Positions 1 to 8,239 of a DNA stretch of 64,000 nucleotides are shown here, piece after piece (the stretch's first letter is position 1; every line of letters starts with the position of its first letter). The DNA is taken from contig AP021856.1 in assembly GCA_017347445.1 (NCBI GenBank), positions 3,232,613 through 3,296,612 of the forward strand. The letters run 5' to 3'. Position numbers and translations under genes: made by a program. This DNA is from Candidatus Brocadia pituitae. GTDB taxonomy: Bacteria > Planctomycetota > Brocadiia > Brocadiales > Brocadiaceae. The notes below the pieces were generated by a model. The model was not told where the DNA came from. It did not search any database and saw nothing but the letters and a program-made list of their open reading frames with translations.

Positions 1-212
1 ACGTCCTTCACCTGTCCTATTGCCACCCCCATAAACCGGACCGGAGCCCCTGCCTTTAGCCCATATACATTCACAAACCTTGTTTTAAGGATGATCTGAG
101 GCTCAAAATATCCCTTCTGCGCACCAAGAATAAAGACCATGACGCCGAACCCTGCCAACGTTACCAGCGTAAAGAGCCCTGCCCGTAATTCAGCAAATTG
201 ATCTTTTGTCAT
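1..212 (-). CDS. mlaD: MlaD-like MCE-domain protein (partial, N-terminal part)
   Basis: The first 70 residues of a mammalian-cell-entry (MCE) domain protein are visible; the rest lies beyond the left edge. The family forms the periplasmic, inner-membrane-anchored lipid-binding ring of the Mla phospholipid transporter. The fragment starts MTKDQFAELRAG, has one N-terminal membrane helix at about residues 11-28 (LFTLVTLAGFGVMVFILG), and then the MCE start pattern with VYGLKAGAPVRFMGVAIGQV. The start at 212 is supported by a GGGAGG ribosome site 7 nt upstream. It begins 12 nt after the MlaF stop, so the two are surely co-transcribed. Only the C-terminal length and subfamily are unknown. Confidence 0.9.
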   Translation of the reverse strand, partial: MTKDQFAELRAGLFTLVTLAGFGVMVFILGAQKGYFEPQIILKTRFVNVYGLKAGAPVRFMGVAIGQVKD

Positions 213-223
213 AAAACCCTCCC

Positions 224-967
224 TTAATCACAGATCGTGCCACTGATAAAATCTTTCACCGCTGGTATTCCCGAAGCTGCCAGCTCTTCCCACGTACCAA
301 CCGTAACAATCTTTCCTTCGTGAAGCATGGCAATCCTGTCGGAGACCATTCTCACGCAATGCAGGTCATGAGTCACAACAATGGTGGTAACACCCAATTT
401 CCTTTGTAATTCAAGAATCAACTCGTTAATCCGCTGGGCCGTCATAGGGTCCAAACCGGTTGTAGGTTCGTCATATAAGATAATATCGGGTTCTGTAGCA
501 ATAGCCCTTGCCAGTCCGACCCGCTTCTTCATTCCGCCGCTCAATTCTGCCGGCATCTTGGCTTCGATGCCGCGGAGTCCCACGAGTTCGAGTTTCTCTT
601 CCACCCGTTTCTGAATTTCCTGCTCGGTAAGCCGAAGATGTTCCCGGAGCGGATAGGCAATATTTTCCGACACCGTAAGCGAGTCAAACAGGGCTGCCCC
701 CTGAAACAGCAATCCCACATGTTCGCGGAGTTGAATCAGTTTGTCTTCCCGCATTTGCGTCACATTTTTACCAAAGACCATGATGTCGCCCTTGTCAGGA
801 CGCACGAGCCCGATTAATTCCTTGAGAAGGACACTTTTTCCGGAACCGCTACCGCCAAGAAGGGACATGATTTCACCTTCCCGTATGGACAAGTTAATCC
901 CCTTATGGACCGGCAGACCATTAAAGGATTTATAGACATCCTTAAATTCAATAATTATATTGGACAT
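224..967 (-). CDS. mlaF: MlaF-like ABC transporter ATP-binding protein
   Basis: Cytoplasmic ATPase of the Mla phospholipid ABC transporter that drives lipid movement between inner and outer membrane. At 247 aa it has full family length. It shows Walker A GGSGSGKS (residues 38-45), Q-loop FQG (88-90), signature LSGGM (142-146), Walker B IILYDEP (162-168) and the H-loop histidine in VVTHD (H200). The LSGGMKKRVGLARA signature is the form usual in MlaF rather than in importers. It lies between the permease mlaE (upstream, across a 305-nt gap) and mlaD (12 nt downstream). The gap from mlaE is unusually wide for this operon and holds repeat sequences. Confidence 0.95.
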   Translation of the reverse strand: MSNIIIEFKDVYKSFNGLPVHKGINLSIREGEIMSLLGGSGSGKSVLLKELIGLVRPDKGDIMVFGKNVTQMREDKLIQLREHVGLLFQGAALFDSLTVSENIAYPLREHLRLTEQEIQKRVEEKLELVGLRGIEAKMPAELSGGMKKRVGLARAIATEPDIILYDEPTTGLDPMTAQRINELILELQRKLGVTTIVVTHDLHCVRMVSDRIAMLHEGKIVTVGTWEELAASGIPAVKDFISGTICD

Positions 968-1062
968 TCCACGGAACCACAGATTTCACTGATTACATAG
1001 ATTTTCGCAAGAGTTATCTTTTTTGAAGATTTTTATACTAGCGATGTTTGTCGGGTAGCGTT

Positions 1063-1128
1063 GGGGCGAAGCATTTGCTATCATAGTCCTGGATACGCTC
1101 ATACCAAAACGGGCAAATGCTTCGCCCC
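1063..1128. repeat. Small inverted-repeat element between mlaE and mlaF
   Basis: A 16-bp perfect inverted repeat, GGGGCGAAGCATTTGC (1063-1078) and its complement (1113-1128), flanks 34 bp. The element sits in the 305-bp gap between mlaE and mlaF. It looks like a non-autonomous, MITE-like or hairpin element; nothing in it codes for protein. Confidence 0.6.
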
Positions 1129-1146
1129 TACTCTTGCTTTTTGTCA

Positions 1147-1197
1147 TTCTGAGCACATTCACTTCGTTCAGTGTAAACTCCGCGAAGAATCTTTTTT
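1147..1197. repeat. Dispersed intergenic motif (CATTCTGAG ... GAAGAATCTTT)
   Basis: The stretch starting TCATTCTGAGCAC and ending CGCGAAGAATCTTTTTTA resembles a short intergenic repeat seen in many bacterial genomes. It has no coding potential on either strand. Its role is unknown; it simply adds to the repeat load between mlaE and mlaF. Confidence 0.35.
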
Positions 1198-1272
1198 ACC
1201 GCCCAGAGTGGCATTTATTGCCTCTTATGAGTCAGAGGACATTGATGTTTCATTGGTTTTATGATAGCATTG

Positions 1273-2049
1273 CTAGAACATAATTAAAAACAATTTTGTC
1301 AGGAAAAAATCCGAGATCAAAATCAGTATCGATACCGTTACAACGGTGTTGGTCGTAGAACGTCCCACACCCGTTGTACCACCCATGGTCCGCAACCCGA
1401 AGTAACAGCCAATCACCGCAACCAGCATCCCAAAAATTACCGTCTTCCCAATGCCACTCACTAAATCCGAAATGGTAATCGTCGTGAGAACGGAATCGAT
1501 ATAAAATGTGCGGTCTATCTCAAGTTCAAAGAGGGCAATAACCATACCTCCAAAGATTCCGACGATATCTGCTGTAACGGTGAGCAGGGGAAGCGTAATC
1601 ATTCCTGCAAGGATCTTTGGACTCACCAGTTTTTTGATGGGACTCGCCCCCAGGGCACGCATGGCGTCAATCTGTTCCGTTACCTGCATGGCACCAATCT
1701 CTGCAGCAATACCTGATCCCACCCGTGCGCCTACCATGATGGAAGCCATGACCGGGCCCAATTCCCTGACAAGGGTTAAGGAAACGACACTGCCTACATA
1801 TATCTCTGCACCATACATCCGGAGCCCATAAATCGTCTGAAGGGCCATCACCATCCCGGTAAACAGTGCAATGAGATCGACCAGCAAAAGTGATCCTGCC
1901 CCAAAATTGTCGATTTCCCGGAGTACAAGTTTCAAGTTGAACGGCGGTATAAAAATCCCCACAAATCCCTTGATCGCCAACAGAGACACTTGGCCTACCA
2001 AAAGGATACCTTTTTTCGCAACAACGTCAATGGATAGTAAAAGATTCAT
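1273..2049 (-). CDS. mlaE: MlaE-like ABC transporter permease
   Basis: Integral inner-membrane permease of the Mla lipid transporter. At 258 aa it has the usual MlaE length, with about five to six hydrophobic segments. The conserved block LVRELGPVMASIMVGARVGSG (starting near residue 92), followed by EIGAMQVTEQIDAMRALG, is diagnostic for the MlaE/YrbE family. The C-terminus carries the GGTTGVGRSTTNTVV block. The product is expected to pair with MlaF (224-967) and MlaD (1-212), which follow on the same strand. Upstream on the minus strand there is only degenerate mobile DNA, so any promoter probably lies between 2050 and 2200, though I see no clear one. Confidence 0.95.
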   Translation of the reverse strand: MNLLLSIDVVAKKGILLVGQVSLLAIKGFVGIFIPPFNLKLVLREIDNFGAGSLLLVDLIALFTGMVMALQTIYGLRMYGAEIYVGSVVSLTLVRELGPVMASIMVGARVGSGIAAEIGAMQVTEQIDAMRALGASPIKKLVSPKILAGMITLPLLTVTADIVGIFGGMVIALFELEIDRTFYIDSVLTTITISDLVSGIGKTVIFGMLVAVIGCYFGLRTMGGTTGVGRSTTNTVVTVSILILISDFFLTKLFLIMF

Positions 2050-2201
2050 AAAGGTAGATTATCTAAAAACACCTTTATGATTTCAAGGGTTTTATGCGCG
2101 ACTTCGGCGGGGGGGGGAATATCAGGACTACGTCAAATATTAAGTGCACGTAGTTATAAACAAAAAAGGGAGAAAATAGACTGACTTTTTCGAAACGGTT
2201 C

Positions 2202-2560
2202 TTGTATACTAACTTCATAGACCATGAAGGGACAAGAAAAAACACGGCAAACAGAGAACGTCTCCATGATGTTGAAGTAAGACCCATCAACCGGGGCGAA
2301 AGACATCAATGGGATGAACTCAACCGTCACCACCATTACCTGGGACTTCATTCCCTCATCGGGGAAAGCATCCGATACATAGCCTTTTATCAGCAACAGT
2401 GAATTTGCTTTCACGGATGGTCTGCAGCTACACTCAAGTGCAAGGTACGTGACCAATGGATAGGATGGCCTTCCTTTCTTCAGTACCAACGACTGTATCA
2501 AACCTTTTTAAGGTTGATAGCCATTCCCTTGCCTTTCTTGTCCCTTATTGCCCTTTTCTC
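2202..2560 (+). pseudogene. DUF4338-domain remnant (broken)
   Basis: Fragment of a DUF4338 (DruA-like) protein on the plus strand. The first part reads VEVRPINRGERHQWDEL then HHHYLGLHSLIGESIRYIA and hits an in-frame TGA at about 2400. The same frame continues with GWSAATLKCKVRDQWIGW and LQYQRLYQ. Near 2515 a +1 shift is needed to reach the segment VDSHSL, which aligns with the NSRFLI segment of the intact DUF4338 at 59552-61666. It is therefore a decayed gene, cut off at its 3' end near the reverse transcriptase fragment. No transposase part remains. It is the only sizeable plus-strand gene remnant in this area. Confidence 0.65.
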
Positions 2561-2580
2561 GAGTCGTTACTCTTTCTCCC

Positions 2581-3293
2581 CTATTCACATCCACCCTTCC
2601 TCTTACCGTCTCTGTTACTCTTTCTTGCTCTCGGCTGATAGCTGAATCCAAGAAATTCAAATTTGACCACTTCATGCCTTGCTTTACGTCGGTAATCCTT
2701 GCAATACGCTATGCGTGTCTTTTCCTCTTTGATTTGCAGCTTTACTTCTGCCAGTCTCTGTCTTATCGCTTCCGGCACTTTCTCTGCCTCTGCTTTGCTT
2801 GTGCCGTGTACCACTACGTCGTCTGCGTATCTCACAAAGTTCACCTGCGGGTAGTGCTTGGATAACCACACATCAAGCGTGAGATTTGCAAGGAAAGGGC
2901 TTATTACACCGCCTTGCGGCGTCCCTTTTCCTGCTCGTGGTTGCAATGTACCATCTTGCTTTTGCACCGCCATCCCTAACCATCTCTCCACGTACCTCTT
3001 CACCCATTTCTCCTCTATGACATGCTCTACCGCTTTTATCATCAGCTCATGGTCTATTTCATCAAAGAACTTGCTTATGTCCATATCTATCACCCAGTCC
3101 TGCTTGTAGCAGTTCTGTCTGACTTGTTCTATGGCTTGGTGTGCGTTCTTCAATGGTCTGTACCCATAGGAGTTCTCGTGGAAAAGCCTATCTCTTCTCT
3201 TTTCCATGTAGTCCTTCACTACTTGCTGTGCTATCCTGTCGCGTAGTGTTGGAATGCCTAATTTACGCATCTTGCCGTCCCTCTTCGGTATTC
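2581..3293 (-). pseudogene. Group II intron-type reverse transcriptase, 5'-truncated
   Basis: About 235 codons of a group II intron reverse transcriptase. Visible are RGTGIPT-like LGIPTLRDRIAQQVV, ENSYGYRP, DMDISKFFDEIDHE, the GKGTPQGGVISPFLANL block and the catalytic FVRYADDVV (YADD). The frame runs upstream to GIPKRDGK and then ends at a TAA at about 3291-3293, where unrelated DNA begins. The RT0/RT1 blocks are missing. The C-terminal maturase (X) and endonuclease domains are also missing. No intron RNA domains V or VI were recognised. The element is dead, left between a DUF4338 remnant and a copied glycosidase tail. Confidence 0.85.
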
Positions 3294-3399
3294 CTTAACT
3301 TCACGGCACAAACGAAGACACAAAGGTTTTCAAAACTTAATCCTGTAACAGTATTGTGCTTCTCTTCGTGTCGTTGTGTCTTCGTGGCTGGAAAAACCA

Positions 3400-3472
3400 C
3401 CACTGATACACATGCACACCATACGGCTTGAAATCATCCACAAATACACCGTCTTTCACAGGCAATGTGCGG
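3400..3472 (-). pseudogene. Copied 3' tail of the secreted glycosidase-like gene (13210-16179)
   Basis: Reads RTLPVKDGVFVDDF then KPYGVHVYQW, which matches the last 25 residues of the large secreted protein with two substitutions. The original TGA stop has become TGG, so the frame runs on. The adjoining stretch 3296-3400 (TCTTCGTGGC-type repeats) also matches the DNA just downstream of the intact gene (about 13125-13209). The copied block therefore includes gene tail plus its flanking repeat. Confidence 0.7.
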
Positions 3473-3543
3473 AGTTAAACTTTCCGTAAATTCATTGTGC
3501 TCTATGCAGTGAAAATGAATGTTTTGCACTTGAGACACAGTAT

Positions 3544-3930
3544 TTAAAATTTGACAAGTAATTCAATTTCTTTGAGGATGTTGGCTAAATCTTTAGCTGC
3601 TGAGGGAACGACATTGTCATCACCTCCTTCGTGTTTATGATGAGGATATGTGGATAGGTTTAATTTTTTATGATGACCAGTATTGTCATAACGAAAGACA
3701 ATCCTATCGGAAGAATCCATGTATTGACAAACATACATTAAACGATCTATTGTTATTTCTACATCAACAAATTCACGCTAATGTAAAGTGGAACTATCCA
3801 TAAATTGAAGCTTACCTTGAATAAAACCTTCATGCGTCCCGCGTTTATCATAGGTAACATTTGATAATTGGATAAGAGAACACGATTCAACAACTTTTTG
3901 TATCTGAAGAAAATAGCCTTCAATTCGCAA
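3544..3930 (-). pseudogene. TumE-family (DUF6516) toxin, copy 1, interrupted by TAG
   Basis: Read from a TTG at 3930, the frame gives RIEGYFLQIQKVVE, GFIQGKLQFMDSSTLH, then an in-frame TAG (3778-3780), then REFVDVEITIDRLMYVCQYM, VFRYDNTGHHKKLNL and YPHHKHEGG. The HHKH signature and the SAAKDLANILKEI tail are typical of the TumE/DUF6516 toxin family of TumE-TumA type modules. Without the TAG the protein would be about 128 aa, the family size. No intact antitoxin is adjacent. The whole frame lies inside a 525-bp duplication shared with 7360-7884, and both copies carry the same TAG. Confidence 0.65.
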
Positions 3931-4092
3931 ATTGGATATCCCTTATTGTTTCTGCCTTCTCCCCTAAACATTTTAACAACCTGTAAAGATTTACCCCTCT
4001 CTTTGCCCCCTTTAATTTCAACTCGTGCCGCTATGACGATAATGGTATAATTTTAACAATATTTCCGACACACTCAAATTCAGGGTCACCTG
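3568..4092. repeat. 525-bp duplication, copy 1 (partner 7360-7884)
   Basis: Matches 7360-7884 at a constant offset of 3792 bp, with only scattered substitutions and no indels that I can see. It holds the 3' end of a PIN-domain gene (4022-4092, ending EFECVGNIVKIIPLS) and most of a TumE-like frame. Only copy 2 is joined to the whole PIN gene, so copy 2 is the likely donor. The right edge falls inside the stop region of the aminotransferase at 4086. Confidence 0.85.
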
Positions 4093-5249
4093 ATTTTTTT
4101 CTGAATAGGAGTTGCCTGGCACACTTGCCGAAAGACTTTTACCACGCGCTGAAGATCTTCTACGGTTAAATTCGAACCGGACGGTAGGCATAATCCCTTA
4201 TCGAATAACTCTTCAGCTACACCGGAACCATAATAGGGGCAGTCCTGAAAAAACGGCTGCAGATGGAGCGGTTTCCATACCGGGCGAGATTCGATGTTTT
4301 CAGACTCAAAGGCCAATCGCACATCCTCTCTGGTAGCGCCAAATCTTGATGGGTCAATAGTCAGGCATGTCAACCATCGGTTGCTTCTGCCAAACCCTGC
4401 CTCCGGCATAAACTGAATACCGGGTAGTCCTCCTAATTCTTTTTTGTAAAAATCAAAGTTAGCCCTGCGTGCCTGTACCCGCTCTGCCAGAACGCGGAGC
4501 TGTCCCCGGCCTATTCCCGCAAGCACATTGCTCAACCGGTAATTATAACCAACATGGGAATGCTGATAATGGGGGGCAGGGTCCCTTGCCTGTGTTGCCA
4601 GGAACTTTGCCTTCTTGATTAAGCTTTCTTCACTGGATACCAGCATCCCGCCGGAAGAACAGGTAATGATCTTGTTGCCATTAAAGGAATATACACCGAA
4701 TGTGCCAAAAGTTCCCGTGTGCTTCCCTTTGTAGTAAGCGCCGAGCGACTCCGCTGCGTCTTCAATAAGCGGAATCTCGTATTGATTGCAAAGATTCATG
4801 ACAGGATCCATATCGGCGCTCTGGCCATACAGGTGGACGATAATTACCGCCTTTGGCCTGTTCCCTTTTCTGATTCTATCCCGGATTGCATTTTCAAGGC
4901 AGTTGCAGTCCATATTCCAGGTACCGGGTTCGCTGTCTGTGAATACCGGCGTTGCCCTCTGATAGATGATCGGATTCGCGCTGGCCGCAAAGGTCAGGGT
5001 AGAACAAATCACTTCATCATCAGGCTGAATTCCCAACAAAATTAACGCCAGATGGATGGCAGCGCTTCCGGAACTAACCGCAGCGGCATATCGGGCGCCG
5101 GTAACTTCGCAAAACTCTCTTTCAAACATATCCACGTGGGGACCAACAGGGGCAATCCAATTTGTCTCAAATGCCTCTTTCACAAACTCAAATTCCTTGT
5201 CTCCCATGTGGGGCGGGGAGAGATGTATACGTTTTTTATCCATATTCAT
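4086..5249 (-). CDS. DegT/DnrJ/EryC1/StrS-family PLP aminotransferase
   Basis: Sugar aminotransferase that puts an amino group on a keto-sugar nucleotide using PLP and, usually, glutamate. At 387 aa it has full family length. It shows SSGSAAIHLAL (phosphate-binding, about 59-69), IEDAAESLGA (D164, pyridine nitrogen) and the Schiff-base lysine in SFNGNKIIT (K193), then GYNYRLSNVLAGIGRGQL. Such enzymes often sit with a PglC/EpsL-type sugar transferase, and here one lies 185 nt upstream (5434-6138). The last codons and the TGA stop lie within the edge of the 525-bp duplication, so the natural C-terminus may have been altered. A second start codon exists 6 nt downstream. The exact sugar made is unknown. 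Confidence 0.9.
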   Translation of the reverse strand: MNMDKKRIHLSPPHMGDKEFEFVKEAFETNWIAPVGPHVDMFEREFCEVTGARYAAAVSSGSAAIHLALILLGIQPDDEVICSTLTFAASANPIIYQRATPVFTDSEPGTWNMDCNCLENAIRDRIRKGNRPKAVIIVHLYGQSADMDPVMNLCNQYEIPLIEDAAESLGAYYKGKHTGTFGTFGVYSFNGNKIITCSSGGMLVSSEESLIKKAKFLATQARDPAPHYQHSHVGYNYRLSNVLAGIGRGQLRVLAERVQARRANFDFYKKELGGLPGIQFMPEAGFGRSNRWLTCLTIDPSRFGATREDVRLAFESENIESRPVWKPLHLQPFFQDCPYYGSGVAEELFDKGLCLPSGSNLTVEDLQRVVKVFRQVCQATPIQKKIR

Positions 5250-5257
5250 AAGTGAGA

Positions 5258-5369
5258 AATTCCCCTCTTGGGAGGAGATTTAGGGGTGGGTAAGCCGGTA
5301 ATTCGTAAAATATTCACTGAGATTCACGACCAGGTGACCCACCCCTAACCCCTCCCAAGAGGAGAATTT
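5258..5369. repeat. Imperfect 33-bp inverted repeat element
   Basis: Left arm 5258-5291 (AATTCCCCTCTTGGGAGGAG...) and right arm 5337-5369 (ACCCACCCCTAACCCCTCCC...) are complementary with a few mismatches around a 45-bp centre. It lies between the aminotransferase and the sugar transferase. It could fold as a hairpin in the transcript, or be a MITE-like element. Similar C-run/G-run hairpins occur at 31480-31670, 44829, 49433 and 61727. Confidence 0.6.
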
Positions 5370-5433
5370 TTGAATCTCTTCCCATGAGGGGAATAATTTG
5401 TGAATCCATCCAATTCGACAACATTTTGAGTAA

Positions 5434-6138
5434 TTACTGCTTTTCTATTGCCTGTTTTATCTCTTTCACAACAGGGTGTTCCTTTGATGGCCATATCCTG
5501 CCTCCGGTAAGCGCCCATACGGTTTGGAAAAGGATACGGAAATCAAAAAGGAAGGATTTTCTCTGCACATGTTCCATCGCAAGCCTGACCTTTGCAGGAA
5601 CAAAAATTTCTTCGTATGCCTTATCGGGTTCTTTGGCAAGCGAAAGCAAGTCCTCCTCGTTTCTCAGGTGTAATGACGCACTGCTGGTAATGCCGGGACG
5701 AACTTCCAATATCCTTTTCATTGCACCGGAATAATTATTCACTATTTCTGGCACATCAGGACGCGGACCGACAAAACTCATATCCCCTTTCAGTACATTC
5801 CAGAGTTGCGGTAATTCATCCAGTTTTGTCCTCCGTAAAATCCTGCCGACCTTGGTAATTCGAGTGTCGTGGCCTGTAGTCACCGAAGTGCCGATGCGAT
5901 CAGCATTGACCACCATAGAACGAAATTTATACAGGCTGAACAAACGTCCTTTGCGCCCAACCCTTTTCTGTGAATAGATGATGGGGCCAGGAGAGGTACA
6001 CTTAATGAGTAAAGCCGCACATAGGAAGACCGGTGAAAGTATTACCATACCGATCAGAGATACCATAAAATCAAAAACCCTCATTTTCAGGCATTTCCCA
6101 AAGAAATTTTTCTTTAGTGAGGTAGACTTCGATGACAA
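5434..6138 (-). CDS. Undecaprenyl-phosphate sugar phosphotransferase (initiating sugar transferase, PglC/EpsL type)
   Basis: Small monotopic phosphoglycosyl transferase that moves a sugar-1-phosphate from a UDP-sugar to undecaprenyl phosphate, the first step of lipid-linked glycan assembly. At 234 aa it is the minimal form without the WbaP N-terminal membrane bundle. It has the re-entrant membrane helix [20 protein letters not shown] (about 21-40), [20 protein letters not shown], the catalytic DE pair in [17 protein letters not shown], and FVGPRPD. It lies just upstream of an aminotransferase, and the two may act on the same amino sugar. The start at 6138 gives a basic N-terminus; M19 is an alternative. 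Confidence 0.92.
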   Translation of the reverse strand: MSSKSTSLKKNFFGKCLKMRVFDFMVSLIGMVILSPVFLCAALLIKCTSPGPIIYSQKRVGRKGRLFSLYKFRSMVVNADRIGTSVTTGHDTRITKVGRILRRTKLDELPQLWNVLKGDMSFVGPRPDVPEIVNNYSGAMKRILEVRPGITSSASLHLRNEEDLLSLAKEPDKAYEEIFVPAKVRLAMEHVQRKSFLFDFRILFQTVWALTGGRIWPSKEHPVVKEIKQAIEKQ

Positions 6139-6190
6139 TCAACCGGTGATATTCTTTAACGTTAAAACGATGCATTGATACTGTTGTATT

Positions 6191-6255
6191 CATAACAGCC
6201 GGAAATTCCTGCAAGACGTACTAAACTGATACCCGATAGAATACCGAAACGAAAA
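6191..6255 (-). pseudogene. Remnant of the GT2 membrane tail
   Basis: About 65 bp on the minus strand read FRFGILSGISLVRLAGISGC, matching the C-terminal membrane region of the intact GT2 (11495-12613). It is the shortest of five copies of this segment in the window. Confidence 0.6.
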
Positions 6256-6297
6256 AGTGCATTCTCGGACAATCTGCAAAGATTTGCCCCATTTGTT

Positions 6298-6435
6298 TTA
6301 AATCTCTTTTCCTGTCTTATACCAGATAATAATAGCGCTTACCGTAATACAAGTTCCTGTGATAACAGCTCTGCCGCCTTGAACTCCCTTCTTTTTACTA
6401 ATATACGGATGTTTAATTTCTTTTATTGCCGGCAT
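6298..6435 (-). pseudogene. Truncated DUF433 antitoxin-like protein (45 aa)
   Basis: Short frame MPAIKEIKHPYISKKKG then GGRAVITGTCITVSAIIIWY, ending at TAA after 45 codons. The GGRAVITGT block matches the N-terminal half of DUF433 proteins (compare GGKPIIKGTRITV at 16818-17048). The helical C-terminal half is missing, so it is probably a decayed antitoxin. No DUF5615 partner lies downstream. Confidence 0.6.
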
Positions 6436-6477
6436 TTCATTCTTCTTTCAAAAATATAAATAATTAATCGTATTTCG

Positions 6478-6849
6478 TCATTGCATAATGCGTTTTACCA
6501 CAAAATTCAAAAAATCTCTTATAGCCATCTCTGGTACATCTGGAAGAAAGCTTGGAAGAACAATATCTTCTGAGCCGCTATGAAAATGCTTTGGGAAGGA
6601 GGATATATTTTCCCATTTTTGATGAGGTGCGTTGTCGTGACGGAATATTTCATTGGTAATCAATCGTCTGTCCCAATGATATGAATACTTGCCTTTCACA
6701 GAATAATAAATATCCACAATGCTACCATCACACAAGTATAGGCGTACTTTCCATGGTTCCATGCCTTGAGAATAGAATATTTCGCCAGACTCAACAACGG
6801 TTACAAACTCTGTAGTTGCAATATCAAGAAGACTCTTGTATAGCCTCAA
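6478..6849 (-). CDS. TumE-family (DUF6516) toxin
   Basis: Small protein with EIFRHDNAPHQKWENISSFP, then KHFHSGSEDIVLPS, the core signature of the DUF6516/TumE toxin family (F/R-DN-PH...FPKHxH). The N-terminal strand pairs include WKVRLYLCDGSIVDIYYSV. The preceding gene (6824-7123) is the likely antitoxin, and the two overlap in different frames. I place the start at the TTG at 6849 (LRLYKSLLDIATTEF), which leaves a 26-nt overlap; the open frame runs up to 6891. At about 123 aa it is full length and apparently intact, unlike the other three TumE-like genes in the window. The toxic activity is inferred from family membership only. Confidence 0.75.
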   Translation of the reverse strand: MRLYKSLLDIATTEFVTVVESGEIFYSQGMEPWKVRLYLCDGSIVDIYYSVKGKYSYHWDRRLITNEIFRHDNAPHQKWENISSFPKHFHSGSEDIVLPSFLPDVPEMAIRDFLNFVVKRIMQ

Positions 6850-7123
6850 TATCTTTATCGATACGGACAATTGCCGACTCCAAATTCTCAAGAAAAATTA
6901 AATCTTCCCATGCTGGATGTTCCGGTATTTCACCATCTTTTATTTTTCCTCCGATCTCTTTAACAGAAGTAGCGCCATGTCGAGCAAGTACATCCAATCG
7001 TTCTAGCATAACCTTACGCCTTTTCTCACGGAGAAACGCAAGAAGCCCCGATACCGTAAGTTCGTCTACAGTGATACCCGTATCATCAGCAACTCTCTTG
7101 ATAATCTCTTTCGCAACAGACAT
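6824..7123 (-). CDS. TumA-like antitoxin partner of the DUF6516 toxin
   Basis: A 99-aa acidic, mostly helical protein, MSVAKEIIKRVADDTGITVD..., with a central HPAWEDLIFLENLESAI segment resembling the WEDLLDW-type helix common in the small genes upstream of DUF6516 toxins. Its 3' end overlaps the toxin start. The order antitoxin then toxin in one transcript is normal for type II modules. The domain assignment is weaker than that of the toxin. Confidence 0.65.
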   Translation of the reverse strand: MSVAKEIIKRVADDTGITVDELTVSGLLAFLREKRRKVMLERLDVLARHGATSVKEIGGKIKDGEIPEHPAWEDLIFLENLESAIVRIDKDIEAIQESS

Positions 7124-7299
7124 ACCCTTACCTCATTTTAAAAATTATCATATATTAAAAACATAAATAATTTACATCTCTCTTAACTTATTAACTAGTG
7201 TATTATCCAATAATGATAGCCAAATCTCAAATACCAAATAATTCCTAAACTCTTTAACCCACCCACTCACATCGCTCATCCATTCACGAATTTATCGAC

Positions 7300-7722
7300 T
7301 TATGACTTACGACATCTTTTATTACTCCCACGTAATGCGTATTCATGAATTTCAACCTTTTCTTTGAGGATGTTGGCTAAATCTTTAGCTGCTGAGGGAA
7401 CGACATTGTCATCACTTCCTTCGTGTTTATGATGAGGGTGTGTGGATAGGTTTAATTTCTTATGATGACCAGTATTGTCATAACGAAAGACAATCACATC
7501 CGAGGAATCCATGTATTGATAAACATACATTAAACGATCTATTGTTATTTCTACATCAACAAATTCACGCTAATGTAAAGTGGAACTATCCATAAATTGA
7601 AGCTTACCTTGAATAAAACCTTCATGCGTCCCGCGTTTACCATGGGTAACATTTGATAATTGGATAAGAGAACACGATTCAACAACTTTTTGTATCTGAA
7701 GAAAATAGCCTTCAATTCACAA
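7300..7722 (-). pseudogene. TumE-family (DUF6516) toxin, copy 2, interrupted
   Basis: Second copy of the TumE-like frame. It carries the same in-frame TAG (7570-7572) as copy 1 and also a TGA directly after the putative TTG start (7717-7719). The downstream part reads MYVYQYMDSSDVIVFRYDN, HHKKLNLSTHPHHKHEG and then, after SAAKDLANILKEK, leaves the shared duplication into a different tail (VEIHEYALRGSNKR). It directly follows the PIN gene at 7823-8239 on the same strand. Confidence 0.6.
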
Positions 7723-7884
7723 ATTGGATATCCTTTATTGTTTCTGCCTTCTCCCTTAAACATTTTAACAACCTGTAAAGATTTGCCCCTCCCTTTGCCC
7801 CCTTTAATTTCAACTCGTGCCGCTATGGCGATAATGGTATAATTTTAACAATATTTCCGACACACTCAAATTCAGGGCCACCTG
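7360..7884. repeat. 525-bp duplication, copy 2 (likely donor)
   Basis: Pairs with 3568-4092. This copy is contiguous with the complete PIN gene (7823-8239) and its antitoxin, so it is probably the original locus. The two copies differ by a handful of substitutions only. Confidence 0.85.
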
Positions 7885-8239
7885 TTATAACAGGCAGATT
7901 CATATCTTTTGCAAGTTCTATACAGAAGGCATCGGCATATGACACGGGATATTGCGCCTTGATCACTGAGGCAGCCTCGGCCCGCTTGTCATTCACAGAA
8001 ACAACGTACAGGGGAAATAGTCCTCGTTTGAGGTCTTCCCTGAATCCTGTGGCGATTGGCCCACCGAGATATTTATAGAGTCTATAAAATACCTTGGCTT
8101 CGTTAATTTTGCTTATATACAGTTTTATCCGGCTTTTTTCGGCATCTTCAAGATATTTAGTTATTGCCTCCTTTTCTGATTTTCTTTTTTTGTCAAAAAG
8201 GCAAAGCAATGCATAACTATCAAGGATAAACATCTTCAT
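7823..8239 (-). CDS. PIN-domain toxin (VapC-like)
   Basis: PIN-fold ribonuclease of a VapBC type II module. At 138 aa it has the family size. The acidic residues expected for metal binding are visible in FILDSYALL (D7), NEAKVFY (E47) and SYADAFCIELA (D near 107), with the closing VITGGPEFECV, where the usual TxDxxF/TGDPEF has GG in place of GD. That loss could weaken metal binding. It overlaps the end of the AbrB-type antitoxin gene (8220-8462) by 20 nt, the expected order. Its last 70 bp have been copied to 4022-4092. Confidence 0.85.
   Translation of the reverse strand: MKMFILDSYALLCLFDKKRKSEKEAITKYLEDAEKSRIKLYISKINEAKVFYRLYKYLGGPIATGFREDLKRGLFPLYVVSVNDKRAEAASVIKAQYPVSYADAFCIELAKDMNLPVITGGPEFECVGNIVKIIPLSP

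Noticed and set aside
2581-3293. A complete group II intron
   Set aside because: The reverse transcriptase lacks both its N-terminal blocks and the maturase domain, and no intron domain V or boundary motif was found.
3544-3930. TAG in the TumE-like frame read as an amino acid (recoding)
   Set aside because: No other gene in the window uses internal TAG, and copy 2 has a further TGA; simple decay is more likely.
3759-3971. 70-codon frame before the TumE-like gene (and its copy at 7551-7763)
   Set aside because: It is an off-frame reading of the same DNA that encodes the TumE-like protein; its composition does not look like a real protein.
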